The notes: generated by a model not told the origin, from the sequence alone. Positions 1 to 8,156 are shown, numbered from the stretch's first letter. The stretch: 64,000 bases of DNA from JAEKLB01 sp050249235 (GCA_050249235.1 JBFWQW010000005.1:4825-68824), one strand, 5' to 3'. Numbers and translations: made by a program.

Positions 1-1460
1 TGGCCCAGCTCCTCACCCTGGTGCTCACACTCGTCGCCATGCTGGCCCTGAACTGGCAGCTCACGCTGCTGGCCCTCGGCCTGTTTCCCCTCTTCTTCCT
101 GCCGGCCACCCGGGTCGGTCGCCAGATGCAGGCCATCACGCGGGAGGGCATGGAGCTCAACGCGGCGATGAACACGACCATGGTCGAACGCTTCAACGTG
201 GCCGGCGCCGTGCTCGTGAAGCTGTTCGGGCGCCGCGACGCCGAGGTCGAACAGTTCCGGCGCCGGGCCGGTCGGGTGCGCGACATCGGGGTCCGCAGCG
301 CCGTCGTCAGCCGCCTCTACGGCGGGGCCCTGGCGCTCGTCGGCAGCGTCGGCCTCGTCGTCGTCTACTGGGTCGGCGCCCGCCAGGTGATCAGCGGGGC
401 GATGACGCTCGGCACCCTCATCGCCATGGCTGCCTACGTGTCGCGCATCTACAGCCCGCTGACGGGCCTGGCCAACGCCCACCTCGACGTGCTGCTGGCG
501 TTCGTGTCCTTCGACCGCGTCTTCGAGCTGCTGGACGCGCCGGTGCTCGTCGACGACCGCCCCGGCGCCACCGAGCTCGAGGCGCCCAAGGGCCGGGTCG
601 AGCTCGACGGGGTGTGGTTCCGCTACCCCGCGCCGGCCGAGGTGTCCGTGGCCTCGCTCGAGGACACCGGCGCCGACCTCCACGGCGGCGGCCACGGCGG
701 CGGCGACGGTGGCGGCCACGGCGGGAGCGGGAGCGTGAACGGCGCCAACCGGGTCCTCGACGGGCGGGAGGGGGTCGCCGTCCTGCGGTCGGTGTCGGCC
801 ACGATCGAGCCGGGCTCGATGGTCGCGCTGGTCGGCCCGTCCGGCGCCGGCAAGACGACGCTGGCCACGCTCGTGCCCCGTCTCTACGACGTGACGGGCG
901 GCGCCGTCCGGGTCGACGGCCGGGACGTGCGCGACGTCACGCAGCGAAGCCTCCGGGCGGCGATCGGGGTCGTCACCCAGGACCCCCACCTGTTCCACGA
1001 CACCGTCGCCGTCAACCTGCGCTACGCCAAGCCGGACGCCACCCCGGCCGACCTCGAGGCCGCCTGCCGGGCGGCCCGGATCCACGACGTGGTGGCCGCC
1101 CTCCCCGACGGCTACGACACGCTCGTCGGCGAGCGGGGCTACCGCCTGTCCGGCGGCGAGAAGCAGCGGCTGGCCATCGCCCGGATGCTGCTCAAGGACC
1201 CCGCCATCGTCATCCTCGACGAGGCCACCAGCCACCTCGACGCCGAGAACGAGGTACAGGTGCAGGAAGCCCTGGCCCAGGCGCTCGTCGGCCGGACGTC
1301 GATCGTGATCGCCCACCGCCTCTCGACCATCCAGGCCGCCGACCAGATCCTCGTGCTCGACGCCGGCGAGATCGTCCAGCGGGGCACCCACGGCCAGCTC
1401 CTCGCCGCCGGTGGCCTCTACGCCGACCTCTACCGCACCCTCCTCCGCGACGCCGTCTGA
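1..1460 (+). CDS. ABC exporter, fused permease and ATPase (5' end outside window)
   Basis: C-terminal part of a half-transporter of the multidrug/lipid exporter type; the frame is open from the first bases, so the start lies upstream. Two hydrophobic spans remain (about bases 20-110 and 310-390). The ATPase domain is complete: Walker A GPSGAGKTT near 835, Q-loop VTQDPH near 975, signature LSGGEKQR near 1148, Walker B VILDEATSHLD near 1207, and H-loop IAHRLS near 1310. Oddity: a Gly/His-rich stretch (bases about 680-740) interrupts the ATPase domain between the A-loop tyrosine (WFRYPAP) and Walker A. The transported substrate cannot be told. The next gene is convergent. Confidence 0.93.
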   Translation, partial: AQLLTLVLTLVAMLALNWQLTLLALGLFPLFFLPATRVGRQMQAITREGMELNAAMNTTMVERFNVAGAVLVKLFGRRDAEVEQFRRRAGRVRDIGVRSAVVSRLYGGALALVGSVGLVVVYWVGARQVISGAMTLGTLIAMAAYVSRIYSPLTGLANAHLDVLLAFVSFDRVFELLDAPVLVDDRPGATELEAPKGRVELDGVWFRYPAPAEVSVASLEDTGADLHGGGHGGGDGGGHGGSGSVNGANRVLDGREGVAVLRSVSATIEPGSMVALVGPSGAGKTTLATLVPRLYDVTGGAVRVDGRDVRDVTQRSLRAAIGVVTQDPHLFHDTVAVNLRYAKPDATPADLEAACRAARIHDVVAALPDGYDTLVGERGYRLSGGEKQRLAIARMLLKDPAIVILDEATSHLDAENEVQVQEALAQALVGRTSIVIAHRLSTIQAADQILVLDAGEIVQRGTHGQLLAAGGLYADLYRTLLRDAV

Positions 1461-1522
1461 TCCGTTCCTCGTCGACGCCGCCGGGGCTGTTCCGGCTCCG
1501 TCGACGAAGAACGGGGGTCAGA

Positions 1523-2293
1523 TCAGAGGCGCTCGGCGAGGAAGGTGATGTCGTCGGCGACGCCGGCGAGTGGGGTCTCGCAGATGACGGCGGGGGCGCC
1601 GGCGCCGCGGATGACCTCGACGAGCACGCCCGGGTCGATCGTGCCGGCGCCGAGGTGCTCGTGACGGTCGCGGCCCGAGCCGGCGCCGTCCTTCGAGTCG
1701 TTGGCGTGCACCAGGTCGACGCGACCCGTGATGGCCCGGATGCGCTCGGCCGCGCCGGCCATGGCCTCGCCGGCGGCATGGGTGTGGCAGGTGTCGAGGC
1801 AGAAGCCGAGCCCGAGCGGACCGACGGCGTCCCAGAGCCGGGCGATGGTGTCGAAGTGGCGGGCCATGGCGTGGTCGCCGCCGGCCGTGTTCTCGAGGTA
1901 GAGCGGGACGTCGGTCTCCAGCTCCTTGACGGCCTTCACCCAGCGCTCGACCCCCACCTCGACGTCCTCGTCCGGACCGGTGTGGCCGCCGTGGACGATG
2001 ACCGCGGTGGCGCCGATCTCGGCCGCGCCCGCCATCGTCTGCTGGAGGATCTTCCGGCTCGGGATGCGGATCCGGTTGTCGGGCGAGGCCACGTTCACGA
2101 TGTAGGGGGCGTGCACGTAGACCGGGATGGTGGCCGCTCGCAGGGCGGCCGCGTCGTCCCTCGGCTTCGGCTTCTTCCACGACTGGGGGTCGGAGAGGAA
2201 GAGCTGGATGCAGCCGGAGCCGGTGGCTTCGGCGGTGACCAGCGGGTCGTCCATCTTCACGTGGGCCCCGATCGGGGGTGGCGTGGCTCCCAT
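1523..2293 (-). CDS. nfo: Deoxyribonuclease IV (AP endonuclease)
   Basis: 256 aa. Cleaves DNA 5' of abasic sites in base-excision repair, using three zinc ions. The metal ligands of the endonuclease IV TIM barrel are all readable: HAPYIVN, VIVHGGHT, LENTAGG (Glu), CLDTCHTHA (Asp, His), VHANDSK, DRHEHLG and ICETPL (Glu). The length is slightly below the usual 280 aa. It is divergent from xseA across 80 bases, so two DNA-repair genes share a control region. A GACACT box lies 6 bases before the ATG, compatible with a leaderless message. The start MGATPPPIGAHV fits the family N-terminus (IGAHV). Confidence 0.92.
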   Translation of the reverse strand: MGATPPPIGAHVKMDDPLVTAEATGSGCIQLFLSDPQSWKKPKPRDDAAALRAATIPVYVHAPYIVNVASPDNRIRIPSRKILQQTMAGAAEIGATAVIVHGGHTGPDEDVEVGVERWVKAVKELETDVPLYLENTAGGDHAMARHFDTIARLWDAVGPLGLGFCLDTCHTHAAGEAMAGAAERIRAITGRVDLVHANDSKDGAGSGRDRHEHLGAGTIDPGVLVEVIRGAGAPAVICETPLAGVADDITFLAERL

Positions 2294-2329
2294 GACCCCA
2301 GTGTCGCACCCTGCTGGCAGGATGACCCG

Positions 2330-2377
2330 GTGACCCCGCCCCGCCCCGTCGACGGCCCCGGAGCCGGGCCGCGGTGA
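2330..2377 (+). CDS. Possible 15-codon leader ORF upstream of xseA
   Basis: GTG at 2330 opens a 15-codon Pro-rich frame (MTPPRPVDGPGAGPR) whose TGA overlaps the GTG of xseA (GTGA at 2374-2377). A CAGGAT box ends 6 bases before this GTG, the spacing used by other apparently leaderless genes here. xseA itself has only a weak GGAG about 10 bases upstream. The leader could therefore deliver ribosomes to xseA by termination-reinitiation. It could equally be chance in GC-rich DNA; a similar arrangement occurs at 25719. Confidence 0.35.
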   Translation: MTPPRPVDGPGAGPR

Positions 2378-3642
2378 GCCAGCCCGCCCTCTTCGAGGAG
2401 GCGGCCGAGGAGCCCACCTTCGCCGTGGGCGAGCTGGTGGCCCGGGTCTCGCGGGCGGTGGCCTCGGCGTTCCCGGCCGAGCTGTGGGTGCGGGGCGAGG
2501 TCCACGGCTTCCGCCCGCCCAACCAGTCCGGGCACGTCTACTTCGAGCTGTGCGAGCGCAACAACCGGCGAGGGCCGGCGTCCACCCTCCCGGTGGCGCT
2601 GTTCCGCACCGAGCGCCTCCGGATCGAGCGCCTGCTCGCCGACTGGCCGGACTTCGCCCTCGCCGACGGCATCGAGGTGCGGGTGAAGGGCCGGGTGAGC
2701 TACGGCTACGGGCGGGTCTCGCTCGTCATGTCGGCCGTCGACCCGGTCCACACCCTCGGCCGGCTGGCGGCCGACCGCCAGCGGGTGCTGCGAGCCCTCG
2801 CCGCCGACGGCCTGCTCGGTGCCAACGCCGCCCTGGCCCTGCCGGTGCTGCCGCTGCGGGTGGGGCTGGTCACCAGCGCCGGCAGCGCCGCCTACGAGGA
2901 CGTGCTCGGCGAGCTCACCGCCTCCGGCATCGGCTTCCACGTGCTCGTCGCCGACGCCCGGGTGCAGGGCAGCGGCGCCGAGGCGTCGATGCTCCGGGCC
3001 CTCGGCGCCCTCCGGCGTACCCGGTGCGACGTGGTGCTCCTGGTGCGGGGCGGCGGCTCGCGCACCGATCTCGTCGCCTTCGACGGCGAGCGCCTGGCCC
3101 GGGCCGTCGCCGCCATGCCGGTGCCGGTGCTGGCCGGGGTCGGCCACGAGATCGACAACTGCGTGGTCGACCAGGTGGCAGCCCGCTCGTTCAAGACGCC
3201 CACCGCCTGCGCGGCGGCGGTGGTGAGCCGGGCCTCCGAAGCGATCGACGGGGCCGAGGCCGCCTGGCAGGGGGTGGCCGACCGGGCCGGGCGGGCCCTC
3301 GCCGGGGCCGAGCGGCGCCTGCTGGCGGCGTCGTCGTCCGTGTCGGCCGAGCGCACCGAGGCCACGCTGCGGCGGTCGGACGCCGGTCTCGACCGCTCGG
3401 TCGCCCGCCTCCGCCACGCCGCCGTCGGCCTGCTCGACCGGCGCGAGGCCCGGCTCGGCGTGGCCGCCGCCCACGCCGGCGCGGCCGACCCGGCCAGGGC
3501 CCTGGCCCGGGGCTGGAGCCTCACCCGCACCGTCGACGGGCGCCTCGTCCGCGATCCCGCCGACGTCTCGCCCGGCGAGACCCTCGTGACCCGGCTCGCC
3601 GGCGGCACCCTGCGCAGCACCGTCGAGGAGACCGACCCGTGA
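2374..3642 (+). CDS. xseA: Exodeoxyribonuclease VII large subunit
   Basis: 422 aa, near the usual 400-450. Catalytic subunit of the single-strand exonuclease ExoVII. An N-terminal OB-fold (about residues 10-110) is followed by the catalytic domain: GLVTSAGSAAYEDVL, LLVRGGGSRTDLVAF (canonical GGGSxEDL), GVGHEIDNCVVDQVAA, then FKTPTACAAAVV. A long Ala/Arg-rich helical region follows, then the C-terminal RGWSLTR segment expected of XseA. The stop overlaps the xseB start by four bases (GTGA), so the two subunits are probably translationally coupled. Confidence 0.95.
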   Translation: MSQPALFEEAAEEPTFAVGELVARVSRAVASAFPAELWVRGEVHGFRPPNQSGHVYFELCERNNRRGPASTLPVALFRTERLRIERLLADWPDFALADGIEVRVKGRVSYGYGRVSLVMSAVDPVHTLGRLAADRQRVLRALAADGLLGANAALALPVLPLRVGLVTSAGSAAYEDVLGELTASGIGFHVLVADARVQGSGAEASMLRALGALRRTRCDVVLLVRGGGSRTDLVAFDGERLARAVAAMPVPVLAGVGHEIDNCVVDQVAARSFKTPTACAAAVVSRASEAIDGAEAAWQGVADRAGRALAGAERRLLAASSSVSAERTEATLRRSDAGLDRSVARLRHAAVGLLDRREARLGVAAAHAGAADPARALARGWSLTRTVDGRLVRDPADVSPGETLVTRLAGGTLRSTVEETDP

Positions 3643-3893
3643 CCGACCCCACCGACCCCACCGACCCGAACGACGTCGGCGACGGGGAGTCGATCGCCTA
3701 CGTCGACGCGCTGGCCGAGCTCGAGGCCATCCTCGCCAGCCTCGAGCGCGACGAGCCCGACGTCGACCAGCTGGCCGAGCGGGTGGCTCGGGCGGCCTGG
3801 CTCATCCGGCTCTGCCGGGGTCGCATCGCCGCCGCCCGCCTCGAGGTCGAGCGGGTGGTCACCGACCTGGGCGACACCGGGTCGCCGCCGTGA
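3639..3893 (+). CDS. xseB: Exodeoxyribonuclease VII small subunit
   Basis: 84 aa with GTG start overlapping the xseA stop. It shows the small-subunit pattern YVDALAELEAILASLE, then acidic DEPDVDQLAERVARAAWLIRLCRGRIAAARLEVE, the helical hairpin that binds XseA. Short TDPTDPTDP repeats (from a nine-base tandem repeat) make up the N-terminus. The stop overlaps the next GTG by four bases, so xseA, xseB and the prenyl synthase form a chain of GTGA junctions. Confidence 0.93.
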   Translation: MTDPTDPTDPNDVGDGESIAYVDALAELEAILASLERDEPDVDQLAERVARAAWLIRLCRGRIAAARLEVERVVTDLGDTGSPP

Positions 3894-4939
3894 ACGGCCA
3901 GGCTGGGGGCGTGCCGGACATCGCCGCCCTCGTCGAGGCCAGGGTCCAGGAATTCCTCGACGAGGAGGAAGCCCGCTGGGCCGCGGTCGACACCGACCTG
4001 GTCGAGCCCCTCCGCCACCTCCGCTCGCTGGTCCGGTCGGGGGGCAAGCGGCTCCGGCCCACGTTCTGCTACTGGGCCTACGTGGGCGCGGGCGCCACCG
4101 ACCTCGGACGGGTCGTCGACGCCGGCGCGGCCTGCGAGCTCCTCCACGCCTTCGCGCTGCTCCACGACGACGTCATGGACGACTCCGAGCTGCGCCGGGG
4201 CCAGCCCACCGCCCACCGGGTGTACCGCCAACGCCATGCCGATGCGGCCTGGCGGGGCGAGGCCCGGCGCTTCGGGGAGGGCATCGCCATCCTCATCGGC
4301 GACCTGGCCTTCGTCTACGCCGACCGCCTCGTCGCCGGCATCGACCCCCGGGCCCGGGCGGTGTGGGACGACCTGCGGACCGAGATCAACATCGGCCAGT
4401 ACCTCGACATCCTCGGCACGGCCCGCAACGGCGCCGACCTCGAGACGGCCCGCCTCATCGCCACCTACAAGTCCGGCAAGTACACGATCGAGCGGCCCCT
4501 GCACCTGGGCGCGGCCCTCGCCGGTCGGCTCGACGACCTGGCCGGGCCGCTGTCGGCCTACGGCCTGCCCCTCGGGGAGGCCTTCCAGCTGCGCGACGAC
4601 CTCCTCGGCGTGTTCGGCGACGCCGCCGCCACCGGCAAGCCCGTCGGCGACGACCTCCGCGAGGGGAAGCCGACGGTGCTGGTGGCCCTGGCCCGCCAGC
4701 GGGCCGACGCCGGCCAGGCCGGCGCCCTCCGGCGGGTGGGCCGGCCCGACCTCGACGACGCCGACATCGCCGAGCTGCAGGAGGTGCTGCGGGCCACCGG
4801 TGCGGCGGACGAGGTCGAGCAGCGCATCGGCGACCTCGAGACCACCGCCCTGGCCGCCCTGCGGACCGCCGACCTGACCGTGGAGGCCACCGACGCCCTC
4901 GAGGCGCTGGCCGCCCAGGTGGCCTGGCGCGACCGGTGA
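3890..4939 (+). CDS. Polyprenyl diphosphate synthase (trans-isoprenyl synthase)
   Basis: 349 aa. Condenses isopentenyl diphosphate with allylic diphosphates. Visible motifs: GGKRLRPTFCYW, the first Asp-rich motif LLHDDVMDDSELRRG, YKSGKYTIERP, and the second Asp-rich motif QLRDDLLGVFGD followed by GDDLREGKPTVL. Bulky residues before the first Asp motif (AFALLHDD) suggest a medium-chain product such as geranylgeranyl diphosphate, but chain length cannot be fixed from sequence. Transcribed with xseAB upstream; carotenoid, quinone or membrane-lipid roles are possible. Confidence 0.9.
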   Translation: MNGQAGGVPDIAALVEARVQEFLDEEEARWAAVDTDLVEPLRHLRSLVRSGGKRLRPTFCYWAYVGAGATDLGRVVDAGAACELLHAFALLHDDVMDDSELRRGQPTAHRVYRQRHADAAWRGEARRFGEGIAILIGDLAFVYADRLVAGIDPRARAVWDDLRTEINIGQYLDILGTARNGADLETARLIATYKSGKYTIERPLHLGAALAGRLDDLAGPLSAYGLPLGEAFQLRDDLLGVFGDAAATGKPVGDDLREGKPTVLVALARQRADAGQAGALRRVGRPDLDDADIAELQEVLRATGAADEVEQRIGDLETTALAALRTADLTVEATDALEALAAQVAWRDR

Positions 4940-5052
4940 GCCAGCCGGCCGAGGCGGCCATGCCCGCCATGCCCGCCGTGACCGCACCGGCCGGCGGCTG
5001 GGCGACGCCGCCGCCCGTCCCCCGACGGCGGGAGGAGCCGTGGGCCAGGTGA
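4936..5052 (+). CDS. Possible 38-aa bridging ORF between prenyl synthase and SURF1
   Basis: A GTG overlapping the prenyl-synthase stop (GTGA) opens a 38-codon Ala/Pro-rich frame that ends at TGATG, where the TGA overlaps a possible ATG start of SURF1 (5052). It contains AMPAMPAVTAPAGG and ends RRREEPWAR. The two linked junctions suggest a coupling ORF rather than random sequence, but nothing in the peptide is recognisable. The alternative is that SURF1 starts at GTG 5040 behind GGGAGGAG and this frame is not translated. Confidence 0.3.
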   Translation: MSQPAEAAMPAMPAVTAPAGGWATPPPVPRRREEPWAR

Positions 5053-5933
5053 TGCGCACCCTCCGCCGCCCGATCTGGCTGCTCGGCACGGTGATCTGCC
5101 TGCTGGTGGTGGTGCTGTTCGTCGAGCTCGGCTTCTGGCAGCTCCGGCGGCTCGACACCCGCCGCGACCACAACGAGCTGGTGTCGAGCCGGATGGCGGC
5201 CGCCGCCGTCGACGTCGGCGAGCTCGACCGTCCGGGCACCGACCCCGATCCGGCATCGGTCGAGTACCGCCGGGTGCGGGTCGAGGGGGCCTGGCTCCCG
5301 GGCTCGACGGTGCTCGTGCGGTCCCGCGCCCTGCAGGGCGAGCCCGGCTTCCACGTCCTCGGCACGCTGGTCCTCGACCCCGACGGTGACCGCGACGGCG
5401 ACAGCGACGGCGGGTCGGGCCCGGCCCCGGCCGTGGTGGTGAACCGGGGCTTCGCGCCCCTGGGCACCGGCGACGCGGACGAGGTGCTCCCCGCCGTCGA
5501 GCCGCCGGCCGGGCCGGTCGAGCTCGAGGGTGTCCTCCGGCGCTCGGAGACGCGGGGCCGCATCGGGCCCACCGACCCGGCCGAGGGCGTGCTGCGGGTC
5601 GTCAACCGCGTCGACGTCGGGCGGCTCCAGCGCCAGCAGCCCGAGGCCGCGCTGGCCCCGCTCTTCGTGCAGCAGGTCCTGCCCCGGGGCGCTCCCGGCT
5701 CGCTCCCGGTCGTGCTGCCCCTCCCCGACAGCAGCGACGAGGGCTCGCACCTCTCCTATGCCGGCCAGTGGTTCCTGTTCGCCGCCGTCGGCCTGGTGGG
5801 TTGGCCCCTGCTCCTGCGCAAGGTGGCCCGGGAGGGCGACGCCGCCGACGACGGCGACGGCGACGGCGACCCCGGGGCCGATGCCGGTGCGGTTGCGACG
5901 GGAGCCGGGCCCGGGACGGTCGAGCGGGTCTAG
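5040..5933 (+). CDS. SURF1 family cytochrome oxidase assembly protein
   Basis: 297 aa membrane protein of the SURF1/Shy1 family, which helps assemble the aa3 cytochrome c oxidase. An N-terminal transmembrane helix (about residues 12-33, ending FVELGFWQLRRLDTRRDHN, the typical GxWQxxRLxxK-like signature) precedes an extracytoplasmic domain with VLVRSRALQGEPGFHVL and VVNRGFAPLG. A second helix lies near the C-terminus (YAGQWFLFAAVGLVGWPLLL). It ends in an Asp/Gly-rich tail. Start could be GTG 5040 or ATG 5052. The last four bases overlap the convergent PHP gene. Confidence 0.9.
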   Translation: MGQVMRTLRRPIWLLGTVICLLVVVLFVELGFWQLRRLDTRRDHNELVSSRMAAAAVDVGELDRPGTDPDPASVEYRRVRVEGAWLPGSTVLVRSRALQGEPGFHVLGTLVLDPDGDRDGDSDGGSGPAPAVVVNRGFAPLGTGDADEVLPAVEPPAGPVELEGVLRRSETRGRIGPTDPAEGVLRVVNRVDVGRLQRQQPEAALAPLFVQQVLPRGAPGSLPVVLPLPDSSDEGSHLSYAGQWFLFAAVGLVGWPLLLRKVAREGDAADDGDGDGDPGADAGAVATGAGPGTVERV

Positions 5934-6934
5934 CGGGCCGTCCAGGCCAGGAGCCGGTCGACCGACCAGGTGTTCACCACCCGGTCGGCGGGCACCTCGC
6001 ACTCGGCGGCCCGGTCGCACCCGTAGACCTGCCACTCGAGCTGGCCGGGGGCGTGGGCGTCGGTGTCGATGGCGAACCGGCAGCCGAGCTCGACGGCGAG
6101 ACGGAGCATCGGGCGGGGCGGGTCGAGGCGCTCGGGCCGGCTGTTGATCTCGACGGCGGTGTCGAAGCGCTCGCAGGCGTGGAAGACCAGCTCGGCGTCG
6201 AAGGTGGACGGCGGGCGGCCCCGGCCGACGACGATGCGGTTGGTGCAGTGGCCGAGCACGTCGACGTGCGGGTTGGCGGCGGCCACGCACAGCCGCCGGG
6301 TCATGGCCGCCGACTCCATGCGCAGCTTCGAGTGCACGCTCGCCACCACCACGTCGAGGCGGGCCAACACGTGGTCGTCCTGGTCGAGCGAGCCGTCGTC
6401 GAGGATGTCGACCTCGATTCCGGTGAGCACCCGGAACGGGGCCATCTCGGTGTTGAGGGCGGCCACCTCGTCGAGCTGGCGCTCGAGCCGGTCGCGGGTG
6501 AGGCCGTTGGCCACCGTGAGCCGGGGCGAGTGGTCGGTGAGGACCAGGTACTCGTGGCCGAGGTCGCGGGCCGTCGTCGCCATCGTCCGAACGTCGGCGC
6601 CGCCGTCGCTCCAGGTGGAGTGGACGTGCAGGTCGCCCTTCAGCAGGCCCCGGAGGGCGTCGCCGGCCCCGGCGGCCAGCGCCGTGTCCTCTTCCAGGCG
6701 GTCGAGGTAGGCGGTGGCGCCGGTGGTGACCACCTCCTCGACGAGGCTGGCCGTCTTCGGCCCGATCCCGTCCAGCTCGGTGAGCGTGCCGGCGGCCACC
6801 CGGGCGGCCAGCTCGTCGGCACCCAGGCCCCGGACCACGTCGGCGGCACGCAGGTAGGCCCGCACCCGGTAGCCCTTCTCCCGGGCCCGGTCGAGCAGGT
6901 AGGCGATCCGTTCGAGGGCATCGGCCGGCTGCAC
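5930..6934 (-). CDS. PHP-domain phosphoesterase with helix-hairpin-helix module (PolX-tail like)
   Basis: 334 aa. Residues 1-90 carry a helix-hairpin-helix DNA-binding module (ELDGIGPKTASLVEEVVTTG) as in family-X polymerases. Residues about 97-334 are a PHP metallo-phosphoesterase with all ligand motifs: GDLHVHSTWSDG, LTDHSPR, GIEVDIL (Glu), VVASVHSKLR, LGHCTNR and IDTDAHAP. The polymerase palm between these parts in bacterial PolX is absent, so this looks like a stand-alone 3'-end-processing or phosphatase module. A TAGCCT box ends 7 bases before the GTG start, suggesting a leaderless message. Confidence 0.85.
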   Translation of the reverse strand: MQPADALERIAYLLDRAREKGYRVRAYLRAADVVRGLGADELAARVAAGTLTELDGIGPKTASLVEEVVTTGATAYLDRLEEDTALAAGAGDALRGLLKGDLHVHSTWSDGGADVRTMATTARDLGHEYLVLTDHSPRLTVANGLTRDRLERQLDEVAALNTEMAPFRVLTGIEVDILDDGSLDQDDHVLARLDVVVASVHSKLRMESAAMTRRLCVAAANPHVDVLGHCTNRIVVGRGRPPSTFDAELVFHACERFDTAVEINSRPERLDPPRPMLRLAVELGCRFAIDTDAHAPGQLEWQVYGCDRAAECEVPADRVVNTWSVDRLLAWTAR

Positions 6935-6941
6935 GCCTCCG

Positions 6942-6947
6942 AGGCTA
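6942..6947 (-). promoter_or_regulatory. -10 box (TAGCCT) of a probable leaderless mRNA
   Basis: Read on the minus strand, TAGCCT is followed by 7 bases and the GTG of the PHP gene, placing the transcription start at or one base from the start codon. No convincing -35 hexamer was seen. Confidence 0.45.
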
Positions 6948-6967
6948 CGGCGACGGGCCGACCCCGG

Positions 6968-7645
6968 TCAGGTGACCGTGTCCTCCCAGCGCCAGTCGTC
7001 GCCGACGGCAACCAGGCGGTGGCGGGCCCCGGGCCGGTCGGGGTCGGGCGGGTCGCTGGCGAGGGCGGCGTCGCCCTCGTAGAGCAGCACCATGCCCCCC
7101 TCGACCGGGACGATCGTCGACTGGTACCGGGGTGGCGGCCGGCGGCCGGCCGCGGCCAGGGTGTCGGCCACCGTGGCGTGCCGGGACAACCACTCGAGGG
7201 TGACCCACGTGGGCGGCATGATCCCGAGCGATCCCTCGACCTTGGCGGCCAGCGCGGCACGGGGCGCCACCCAGACGTGCTCGACGATCTCGCCCCCGTC
7301 GACGGCCACGACCGCGTCCGGCGCGGCCGCCACGAAGAACCAGGTGAGGAACCGCTTGGGCGCCGTCGACGGCGGCTGCCAGTGCGAGAGCGGCACGAAG
7401 GCGGCCGGGTCGACCACGAGCCCGGCCTCCTCGTGGGTCTCGCGCGCCGCCGCCCGCCGGGCCGCCTCCAGCTCGTCGCCGGCGGCGACGCCCTCCCAGT
7501 CGCCGGCGTCGACCCGGCCGCCGGGGAAGACGGCCATGCCGCCCCCGAAGTCGGCGGCGGCGCTGCGGACGAGCAGCAGCGTCTCCATGCCGCCGGCCCC
7601 GTCGCGCACCAGCACGACCGTCGCCGCCGGGGCGCCGTCGCTCAC
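6968..7645 (-). CDS. NUDIX hydrolase, NUDT7/19-like
   Basis: 225 aa. Cleaves nucleoside diphosphates linked to another moiety; members with this layout often act on coenzyme A esters. The NUDIX box is split: FPGGRVDAGDW, an insertion (EGVAAGDELE), then AARRAAARETHEEAGL. Such an insertion is known in the NUDT19/NUDT7 group. The GTG start lies one base after the stop of the upstream MarR gene, so the two are probably co-transcribed and coupled. Confidence 0.85.
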   Translation of the reverse strand: MSDGAPAATVVLVRDGAGGMETLLLVRSAAADFGGGMAVFPGGRVDAGDWEGVAAGDELEAARRAAARETHEEAGLVVDPAAFVPLSHWQPPSTAPKRFLTWFFVAAAPDAVVAVDGGEIVEHVWVAPRAALAAKVEGSLGIMPPTWVTLEWLSRHATVADTLAAAGRRPPPRYQSTIVPVEGGMVLLYEGDAALASDPPDPDRPGARHRLVAVGDDWRWEDTVT

Positions 7646-7646
7646 G

Positions 7647-8156
7647 TCAGGTCCGTCGGGGCGCCGGGTCGGCGCCCGCCACGAGCAGGTCGGGCTCGGC
7701 GTCGGGCCCGAGGCCGAGCCGCGGTCGGGCGTCGGCCTTCCGGAAGCGCTCTCTGGCCCGCTCGAGCGACCCCCGGAGCGGGAGGAGGCCGCACAGCGCC
7801 TCCTTGACCTCGCCGTCCGATGCCGCTCCCGTCAGCACCTCGACCAGGTCCGCCTCGACCCGGCGCAGCGTGGCCGCGCCCGAGGCGGTGAGGCGGAGCT
7901 GCACGCCCCGACCGTCGCCCACGACCGGCTCCCGCGTGACGAGGCCCCGGTCGACCAGGGCGTGGGCGGCGGCGGTGAGCGTGGGCCGGCTGACGCTCAG
8001 GCGGTCGGCCAGGCGGCCGGCCCGCTGGGGCTGCTCGGCGATGACGAACAGCATCCGGTACTGCACGAGGCTGATGCCGAGGTCGGCGCAGATCCGGTCG
8101 GCGACCAGGGCCAGCCGGGCGAGCGTCCGGATGCCGTCGGTCAGCTCCTGGTCCAC
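7647..8156 (-). CDS. MarR family transcriptional regulator
   Basis: 169 aa from GTG 8156, chosen because GGAGG sits 7 bases upstream; a longer TTG start at 8192 is possible. Winged-helix MarR core: LGISLVQYRMLFVIAE, RAGRLADRLSVSRPTLTAAAHALVDRGLVTREP (recognition helix), then VQLRLTASGAATL (wing). The C-terminal 40 residues are Arg/Pro-rich and unusual. The first gene of a two-gene unit with the NUDIX hydrolase; autoregulation is likely by analogy, though no operator was identified. Confidence 0.88.
   Translation of the reverse strand: MDQELTDGIRTLARLALVADRICADLGISLVQYRMLFVIAEQPQRAGRLADRLSVSRPTLTAAAHALVDRGLVTREPVVGDGRGVQLRLTASGAATLRRVEADLVEVLTGAASDGEVKEALCGLLPLRGSLERARERFRKADARPRLGLGPDAEPDLLVAGADPAPRRT

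Noticed and set aside
614..2377. 587-codon plus-strand frame through the ABC gene end and nfo
   Set aside because: It is Arg/Gly-rich shadow over two real genes; only its last 15 codons were considered, as a possible leader ORF.
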